Source: Candidatus Zixiibacteriota bacterium (lineage in GTDB: Bacteria > Zixibacteria > MSB-5A5 > WJJR01). Taken from it: a DNA stretch of 8,787 nucleotides. Positions within the stretch are counted from its first letter, which is position 1. The number at the start of each line of letters is the position of its first letter. The stretch spans positions 1 to 8,787 of the forward strand of contig WJJR01000218.1 of assembly GCA_014729565.1 (NCBI GenBank). Reading direction: 5' to 3'. This document shows positions 1 through 4,947 of the stretch, in pieces. The notes beneath the pieces were generated by a model. It was given only the letters and a program-made list of their open reading frames with translations, searched no databases and was not told the origin of the DNA. Position numbers and translations under genes: made by a program.

Positions 1-543
1 GATCCAAGAGAATCTGTCTAGCAATCCGATCGCCTTAACAGAGCGCATCTCTTTTGTTAAGAACTTGATGCCCTCTGATCGATTCTTCGCAGTTGCCAGT
101 TCTTTGGCACCGCTTCCAAAAAACCCAAAGACCATCTTCAGTATGCTCCTACTGATATCCACGGGTTCCAACTTCTCAAATTCTCGCATGTTCAGCTCAG
201 TTTCGAGGAGTTCTGCTCGGGTCAGATTTGACTTAACCTCAATAGCGGCGAGAACAGAATGTAGTGGAAATACGTCGGACCTTTCAGACTTGACAATGGG
301 CAACAGCAGCCCTCTATCGTAAACAATGATATCCATCTGGGGACTTTGCTTACCATTTGGGTCAATTACGACTCCGGTTCCCGTCCCGTATCTAGGTGTC
401 AAATAGGCATGGAGAAGCTCGTCTAGCAGCGCCTCCCGCAACATTCCTTTTGATGCGTTGTGCTTAAGACTCTTCAGTGCATTCGCTCTAGCTGAGAGCG
501 CATGTACAAGTGCTGTCGCATATGCCTGAGTGAGGGTAACTAT
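1..543 (-). CDS. DUF6602-like protein with PD-(D/E)XK nuclease-like signature (3' end outside window)
   Basis: Reading the minus strand from position 543 gives 181 codons open to the window edge, so the C-terminus is missing. Numbering from the AUA at 543: an Ala/Leu-rich helix (7-30), a GMLRE motif (33-37), PRYGTGTGVV (50-59), SPQMDIIVYD (67-76) and VLAAIEVKS (97-105). The order GxxRE, then S-x-Q-x-D-I, then xIEVKS is what I recall for the uncharacterised DUF6602 family. D71, E102 and K104 fit the D...ExK active site of the PD-(D/E)XK nuclease fold. No substrate can be given. The first in-frame ATG (444) falls inside the GMLRE motif and would remove conserved-looking sequence. No in-frame ATG, GTG or TTG lies between it and the stop at 550-552. 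A GGAGGT at 552-557 sits 8 nt before the AUA, which I take as the start. The gene lies 34 nt after the glmS stop on the same strand. Its DNA is AT-richer than glmS, suggesting acquired accessory DNA. It could also be a decayed gene whose AUG was lost. Confidence 0.62.
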   Translation of the reverse strand, partial: MVTLTQAYATALVHALSARANALKSLKHNASKGMLREALLDELLHAYLTPRYGTGTGVVIDPNGKQSPQMDIIVYDRGLLLPIVKSERSDVFPLHSVLAAIEVKSNLTRAELLETELNMREFEKLEPVDISRSILKMVFGFFGSGAKELATAKNRSEGIKFLTKEMRSVKAIGLLDRFSWI

Positions 544-551
544 GGGACCTT

Positions 552-557
552 ACCTCC
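552..557 (-). promoter_or_regulatory. Strong Shine-Dalgarno GGAGGT for an AUA start
   Basis: On the minus strand GGAGGT lies 8 nt upstream of the AUA codon at 543-541. The reading frame that follows carries the nuclease-like gene. An in-frame TAA overlaps the site (552-550), so the coding region cannot extend further upstream in this frame. The site decides the start of the left-edge gene. Confidence 0.55.
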
Positions 558-577
558 GAGCGCAGCTCAAGTCTCAT

Positions 578-2404
578 TCACTCCACCGTCACACTCTTCG
601 CCAGATTGCGTGGCTGGTCGACGTCGCAGCGGCGGAGGACCGCCATGTGGTAGGCGAGGAGCTGCAGCGGGATGACCGAAAGCATTGGTGTGAGACAGCC
701 CAGGGTTTCGGGGACGTAGATCACGTGATCGACGTGTTCGGTAATCTCGGTGTCGCCCTCGGTGGCGATGGCGATGACCGTGCCTTTGCGCGCTTTCACT
801 TCGCGAATGTTGTTGATCACCTTGTCGTAGACCGAGTCACGCAGCGCAATCACCACCACCGGCATGCGTTCATCGATCAACGCAATCGGGCCGTGCTTCA
901 TCTCGGCGGCGGGGTAGCCCTCGGCGTGGATGTAGGAAATCTCTTTTAGTTTCAGTGCACCTTCCAGGGCGGTCGGGAAATTGAGACCGCGGCCGAGGTA
1001 GAGGAAATTGTCGCTGCGGAAATAGTCGGCGGCGATTGCCTGAATGTCTTCTTCACGATCGAGGATTGCCTTCACCTGATCGGGGAGCGCTTCCATCGCG
1101 TCGATCAATTCGATGCCATCCTCCATCGACATCGTGCGCATCCGTGCGAGCAACAGGGCAATCAGTGTGAGCACCGTGATCTGTGATGTAAACGCTTTGG
1201 TCGATGCGACACCGATCTCCGGACCGGCGTGGATGTACACACCACCATCCGTTTCACGCGCGATTGTCGAACCGACGACATTACAAATGCCCAGTGCCGT
1301 CGCGCCTTTGCGCTTGGCTTCGCGCATGGCCGCCAATGTGTCGGCGGTTTCGCCCGATTGCGAAATCACAAAGACCGCAGTGCCGGGACGGATGATCGGC
1401 GACCGGTAACGGAACTCCGAGGCGTATTCGACTTCGACCGGGATGCGGGCCAGCTCCTCGATCAAATACTCACCGATCAAAGCCGCATGCCACGATGTCC
1501 CACAGGCGATCAGGATGACACGGTCGATCTGACCGAGTTCTTCGAGGTGGCGACGGATACCGTTAAGACGGGCGGTCCCCTCTTCACGATTGAGCCGTCC
1601 TCGCATCGCATTAATGATCGTCGTTGGCTGTTCGTGAATCTCTTTCTGCATGAAATGGGCAAAGCCGCCCTTTTCGATTTCTTCGAGACTCCACTCGACT
1701 TCCTCGATGTCATGCATCACAGTGGTGCGGTCGATTTTGGAGATTTCGAATTCATCGGGCGTGATCCACACCATCTCGCCATCATCGAGATAAATCACAT
1801 GGTTGGTGTGACGGATCAACGCGGCCACATCGTAGGCGACAAAACGTTCACCGTTGCCGTGACCGACGACCAGTGGCGAACCGTTGCGCGCGGCGACAAT
1901 CGTATCGGGATTCTTGCGCGACATCACGGCGATCCCGTAGGTACCCTCGACACGCGCCAGCGCCACACTGACTGCTTCGACCAGGTCGCCATCGTAGACG
2001 TCTTCGATTAAATGCACGAGAATCTCGGTATCGGTGTCGGTCGTGATCTGATGTCCCTGACGGATCAGCCACTCACGCAGCGTTGAGTAGTTTTCGATGA
2101 TACCGTTATGGACGAGCACGATATCGCCGCTGCAATCGAGATGCGGGTGGGCGTTGTTGTCGTTGGGTTCGCCGTGGGTGGCCCAGCGGGTGTGCGCAAT
2201 GCCCCAGTGGCCCTTATAGGGACGTCCGCTCAGCTTCTCTTCGAGATTGGCGATCTTGCCGGCGTACTTTTCATACTGCAAACCGTCATCACCAAAAACC
2301 GCGATCCCGGCGGAATCGTAGCCGCGGTATTCCATCCGCTTGAGACCGTCCATGAGAATCGGCATCGCTTCTTTGTTGCCGACATATCCGATGATTCCGC
2401 ACAT
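578..2404 (-). CDS. glmS: Glutamine--fructose-6-phosphate aminotransferase (isomerizing), GlmS
   Basis: GlmS converts fructose-6-phosphate and glutamine into glucosamine-6-phosphate and glutamate. This is the first committed step to UDP-GlcNAc for peptidoglycan and lipopolysaccharide, and it takes place in the cytoplasm. The protein is full length (608 aa; the E. coli enzyme is about the same). The N-terminal glutaminase domain begins MCGIIGYVG, so Cys2 becomes the N-terminal nucleophile. HTRWATHG (71-78) and HNG (99-101) are the other glutaminase motifs. Two SIS sugar-isomerase domains follow: CGTSWHA (301-307), SQSGETADT (349-357) and STKAFTSQ (401-408) in the first; ALEGALKLKEISY with E488 and EMKHGP with H504 in the second. 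The conserved C-terminal tail holds Lys603, which forms the Schiff base with the sugar. AAGGAG at 2420-2415 is 10 nt before the ATG. It lies 51 bp after the GlmM-like gene on the same strand, an expected pairing for UDP-GlcNAc supply. No glmS ribozyme is recognisable: only the short gene spacer lies upstream. Confidence 0.98.
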   Translation of the reverse strand: MCGIIGYVGNKEAMPILMDGLKRMEYRGYDSAGIAVFGDDGLQYEKYAGKIANLEEKLSGRPYKGHWGIAHTRWATHGEPNDNNAHPHLDCSGDIVLVHNGIIENYSTLREWLIRQGHQITTDTDTEILVHLIEDVYDGDLVEAVSVALARVEGTYGIAVMSRKNPDTIVAARNGSPLVVGHGNGERFVAYDVAALIRHTNHVIYLDDGEMVWITPDEFEISKIDRTTVMHDIEEVEWSLEEIEKGGFAHFMQKEIHEQPTTIINAMRGRLNREEGTARLNGIRRHLEELGQIDRVILIACGTSWHAALIGEYLIEELARIPVEVEYASEFRYRSPIIRPGTAVFVISQSGETADTLAAMREAKRKGATALGICNVVGSTIARETDGGVYIHAGPEIGVASTKAFTSQITVLTLIALLLARMRTMSMEDGIELIDAMEALPDQVKAILDREEDIQAIAADYFRSDNFLYLGRGLNFPTALEGALKLKEISYIHAEGYPAAEMKHGPIALIDERMPVVVIALRDSVYDKVINNIREVKARKGTVIAIATEGDTEITEHVDHVIYVPETLGCLTPMLSVIPLQLLAYHMAVLRRCDVDQPRNLAKSVTVE

Positions 2405-2455
2405 AGGAGTGTTGCTCCTTGAGTTGCTGCCGCGTGACCTGTGACTGCTACGATA

Positions 2456-3793
2456 CTATAAACCCAATGCGCCGAGCGCATCGTTCAGGAGTTCTTTGGC
2501 ACGGCGCGGTGATCGCGCCTCAGCCGATATACGTACGATCGGTTCGGTATTCGACGGGCGGGCATGGATGGATCCATCCTCGAAGTCGACTTTGATCCCG
2601 TCGCGGTCATCCTGATGCTCTTTTATGTATTTCTGCCGCAATCGTTTCAGGCGCCGGGAGAAATCTGCCGGGGCGGGGCGGGTGGTCTTGGCGGAATAGT
2701 AGGTTGGCAGGGCCGCTGCGATCTCGGAGATCGGGTCATCGGAATTGGCCAAGAGTGAGAGCACCAGGGCCATTCCCAGAAGGGCATCGCGCCCCGGCGA
2801 CAGTTCGGGCAGGATCACCCCGCCATTCCCCTCGCCGCCGATGATTGCGCGCTTGGTGCGCATCATCGCGGCAACATTGGCCTCGCCCACCTTCGACGTG
2901 TAGCACTTCTGTCCATGGGCGGCGGCCACATCGGCGACACCGCGCGATGTCGAGAGATTTACGACCACCGGGCCGGGCGTGCGTGAGAGCACCCAATAGG
3001 TGGCCAAAGTGAGGGTCCGTTCTTCCCCTAACGGCTTTCCGTCTTCATCGACAATGGCCAGCCGGTCGCTGTCAGGGTCGGTGGCGAACCCGATGTCGGC
3101 CTTGGCTTTACGGACCGCCTGGCCGAGTTGGCGGAGGTTCTTTGGCACCGGCTCCGGCCCGCGCGGGAATTTGGGCCCGGGTTTGCAGTTGAGTTTGCGC
3201 ACATCACATCCGAGCGCGTCGAGGAGCGCCGGGCCATACTCATAGCCGGCGCCGCCACCGGCATCGTAGACCACGCGTGGTTTGCGTCGTCTGATGCGGC
3301 GGCTGTCGACGACATTCAGGCGTGTGATCGATCGGATATGATGATCGATCATGCGCGTTTCGTCAAACCGGTGGCCGATCTTGTCCCATCGTTTGAGGGC
3401 CAGCTTGCCGGAGTCGGCGACTTTGAGTATCCGCTCGATTGTGGCCGGAGGCAGGATTGCTTTGGCTGAGCCGAGGAATTTGAGGGCATTCCATTCGATC
3501 GGGTTGTGGGACGCCGTAATGGCCAGCCCGGCGGCGGCTTTGTGCTTCGAAACGGCCAGCGGGACCGTGGGTGTGGGCGCAATGCCGATATCAACCACGT
3601 TGCAGCCGACCGACAGCAGGCCCGCGATGGCGGCATCTTTGATCATTGGGCCGGTGGGACGGGTGTCAGACGCGATCACGACGGTTTTCCCCTTGAGGAC
3701 CGTGCCGAATGCCGCCGCGTGCCGTGCGGCCACCTCGGGCGTAAGACCGTCGCCCACAATTCCCCGTACACCGGATACTGATCGTTTCAACAT
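2456..3793 (-). CDS. glmM: Phosphoglucosamine mutase, GlmM-like phosphohexomutase
   Basis: This alpha-D-phosphohexomutase of 445 aa most likely interconverts glucosamine-6-phosphate and glucosamine-1-phosphate, the step after GlmS. Domain 1 starts SVSGVRGIVG (5-14) and carries the phosphoserine loop TASHNP (93-98; catalytic Ser95). The Mg2+ loop is DPDSDR (239-244), the sugar-recognition loop is GEGNGG (320-325), and the C-terminal phosphate-binding loop is RPSNTEPIVR (412-421). The SxSGVRG start and GEGNGG loop resemble archaeal/FCB-type GlmM rather than the E. coli type, so the substrate could also be another hexose phosphate such as mannose or glucose. Pairing with glmS 51 bp downstream favours glucosamine. 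I chose the ATG at 3793 because AAGGAG lies 9 nt upstream and the family begins here. An in-frame ATG at 3859 would add 22 residues unlike the family. Confidence 0.9.
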   Translation of the reverse strand: MLKRSVSGVRGIVGDGLTPEVAARHAAAFGTVLKGKTVVIASDTRPTGPMIKDAAIAGLLSVGCNVVDIGIAPTPTVPLAVSKHKAAAGLAITASHNPIEWNALKFLGSAKAILPPATIERILKVADSGKLALKRWDKIGHRFDETRMIDHHIRSITRLNVVDSRRIRRRKPRVVYDAGGGAGYEYGPALLDALGCDVRKLNCKPGPKFPRGPEPVPKNLRQLGQAVRKAKADIGFATDPDSDRLAIVDEDGKPLGEERTLTLATYWVLSRTPGPVVVNLSTSRGVADVAAAHGQKCYTSKVGEANVAAMMRTKRAIIGGEGNGGVILPELSPGRDALLGMALVLSLLANSDDPISEIAAALPTYYSAKTTRPAPADFSRRLKRLRQKYIKEHQDDRDGIKVDFEDGSIHARPSNTEPIVRISAEARSPRRAKELLNDALGALGL

Positions 3794-3802
3794 CGTCTGT
3801 CG

Positions 3803-3808
3803 CTCCTT
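3803..3808 (-). promoter_or_regulatory. Ribosome binding site deciding the GlmM start
   Basis: AAGGAG on the minus strand, 9 nt before the ATG at 3793. It lies inside the longer open frame that starts at 3859, and it supports the shorter, family-consistent protein. Confidence 0.75.
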
Positions 3809-3895
3809 TACGCCGCCGCGGCGATCCCCCAAAGTGTGTCGCCGTGCACCCGATTTCAAGTATCCCCTCAGAATCTGTCATTGTTGGCGATTGGG

Positions 3896-3925
3896 CTGAC
3901 ACAACCGGGTCCTTGTGGTTATAAT
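3896..3925 (+). promoter_or_regulatory. Near-consensus sigma70 promoter for the M23 peptidase gene
   Basis: CTGACA at 3896-3901 (5 of 6 to the -35 consensus) and TATAAT at 3920-3925 (6 of 6 to the -10) are separated by 18 nt. The predicted transcription start is near 3932, two bases before the ATG at 3934. It lies in the 140-bp divergent gap between glmM and the peptidase gene. No comparably good promoter was seen for glmM on the other strand. Confidence 0.7.
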
Positions 3926-3933
3926 CATGACGT

Positions 3934-4776
3934 ATGGCCAAGCCGCGAATCAATCTGATGATCATGCGTGAGGGCGGGCTGTCGGGCCAGGTGCGCTCGT
4001 ACTCGCTGCCCGGCTATCTGCCGCGACTGGCGATTATCGTCGGGACCATAATCGTGATGATCCTGGTGGCGGCGATTGCCATGACGTTGTATTTCTGGCA
4101 GCGCTCGTCTGACCTCACGCGGTTGCAGAACGAAAATGCGACACTGCGGCAATCGGTGGCGCATATCGAACAGCTTGAGGCCGAGCTGGCGTATCATCGG
4201 ACATTCACGCGCCAATTGGCGCAGTTGGTGGGTGTGGATCTGCCCCAGTTCGAATCGGGCGATCTGTCCGATACGCTGGCGATCGCCGGGATGATCGAAA
4301 GCGACGAAATCCCCCATGCGCCGGCGGGGGCCGAGGAGTTCGAGACGCCGTTGGCCGGAGTGCCGGTCAACGAATGCAAAGCCGATCCGAACAATCGTCC
4401 GCGCGGACTGCCGCTGGCGGGACGGACCTCGCGCGGGTTTCAGGCCGAGGGCGTCAATCCGCGCCTGCGCCACTACGGAGTCGACATCGCGGCGCGTGAG
4501 GGGTCACCGGTTCATGCCCCGGCCGACGGGGTGGTGGTCTACGCCGGGCCCGATCAGGTGTTCGGGATGCTGTTGATTGTCGATCACGGCGGTGGCTTCA
4601 AGACAGTCTACGGGCACAACTCGCGCCTGCATGTGCGGGTCGGCGATACGGTTCTGCGCGGCGATATCATTGCCCTCTCCGGTAACACCGGCCAGTCGAC
4701 CGCGCCGCATCTCCACTACGAAATCCGCCGGGATGACCAGCCGGTGGACCCGACGGCGTTTCTGGGGGCGTCGTAG
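3934..4776 (+). CDS. Membrane-anchored M23 (LytM-type) metallopeptidase
   Basis: A probable zinc-dependent peptidoglycan endopeptidase held in the inner membrane and acting in the periplasm or outside the membrane. The 280 aa show a cytoplasmic basic N-terminus, one transmembrane helix (about 32-54), a predicted coiled coil (about 57-95), a linker (100-160) and a C-terminal Peptidase_M23 domain (about 165-276). The zinc ligands are complete: HxxxD (H180, D184) and HLH (H259, H261). H228 of GHNS is the further conserved active-site histidine. This argues for an active enzyme rather than a degenerate regulator such as EnvC. The TM-coiled coil-M23 layout is shared by many divisome or elongasome-linked and sporulation-type M23 proteins. 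The start at 3934 has no Shine-Dalgarno but follows a strong promoter by about 2 nt; in-frame ATGs at 3958 and 3964 also lack one. It is divergent from glmM/glmS, which supply peptidoglycan precursor, so a shared cell-wall theme is plausible but not proven. Confidence 0.92.
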   Translation: MAKPRINLMIMREGGLSGQVRSYSLPGYLPRLAIIVGTIIVMILVAAIAMTLYFWQRSSDLTRLQNENATLRQSVAHIEQLEAELAYHRTFTRQLAQLVGVDLPQFESGDLSDTLAIAGMIESDEIPHAPAGAEEFETPLAGVPVNECKADPNNRPRGLPLAGRTSRGFQAEGVNPRLRHYGVDIAAREGSPVHAPADGVVVYAGPDQVFGMLLIVDHGGGFKTVYGHNSRLHVRVGDTVLRGDIIALSGNTGQSTAPHLHYEIRRDDQPVDPTAFLGAS

Positions 4777-4947
4777 CCTCCATTGTCTGCAACGCTTAAG
4801 CCTCTTCCTACGGAATAATTGACGAAATCAGCGCCGACGTCGTGCGCCGGTACTACCCATTTTGTATATTGGCGGTAGCAGTCGCTTGACATCGGAGCAA
4901 GTTGCGGGAGAAAGCTTCACTCTCCCTGTCGGTATCTCGAATCGAGC
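4777..4947. other. Intergenic region between M23 peptidase and sensor kinase genes
   Basis: It holds no plausible gene. Visible structure: an imperfect GC-rich palindrome around GCGCCGACGTCGTGCGC (4831-4847), a TTGACA (4886-4891) without a matching -10 box, a hairpin at 4906-4926, and a small inverted repeat CTCGA-A-TCGAG (4936-4946) ending just before the kinase ATG. No intrinsic terminator with a T-tract follows the peptidase gene. Confidence 0.5.
4906..4926 (+). promoter_or_regulatory. Hairpin in the kinase gene leader
   Basis: GGGAGA (4906-4911) and TCTCCC (4921-4926) form a 6-bp perfect stem around a 9-nt loop containing AAGCTT. It is 21 bp before the kinase ATG and is not followed by a T-run, so it is not an intrinsic terminator. 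It may affect translation of the leader or be a protein site. Confidence 0.3.

Noticed and set aside
104..119. TTGGCAC sequence resembling a sigma54 -24 element (similar ones near 2494 and 3140)
   Set aside because: The -12 GC is absent at the required distance and the sites lie inside coding sequence.
65..322. Plus-strand open frame of 85 codons at the left edge
   Set aside because: It lies opposite the nuclease-like minus-strand frame, which has recognisable motifs and a ribosome binding site; the plus frame has neither.
1229..2011. Plus-strand open frame of 260 codons inside glmS
   Set aside because: It is antisense to an intact, highly conserved glmS, and its His/Asp/Arg-rich translation looks like a by-product of GC-rich coding on the other strand.
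3326..3350. Two GATCGATC octamers 17 bp apart, as a possible replication or methylation signal
   Set aside because: They are within the glmM coding region, encode family-compatible residues, and GATC is common throughout the window.
3794..3859. Longer GlmM N-terminus starting at 3859
   Set aside because: The extra 22 residues do not resemble the family, and a good ribosome binding site stands directly before 3793.
3919..3924. TATAAC on the minus strand as the -10 box of a glmM promoter
   Set aside because: The only -35-like hexamer upstream (TTGATT at 3948-3953) is 23 bp away, too far for a sigma70 promoter.
3925..4473. Minus-strand open frame of 182 codons opposite the M23 gene
   Set aside because: The plus strand encodes a complete M23 protein with all zinc ligands; the minus frame is His/Arg/Gln-rich with no motif.
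4869..4888. Sigma54-like TTGGCGGTAGCAGTCGCT upstream of the kinase
   Set aside because: GG and GC are 11 bp apart instead of the strictly required 10.
4886..4891. TTGACA as a -35 box for the kinase gene
   Set aside because: At 16-18 bp downstream the hexamers are of the GAGAAA/AGAAAG/GAAAGC type, with no resemblance to TATAAT.
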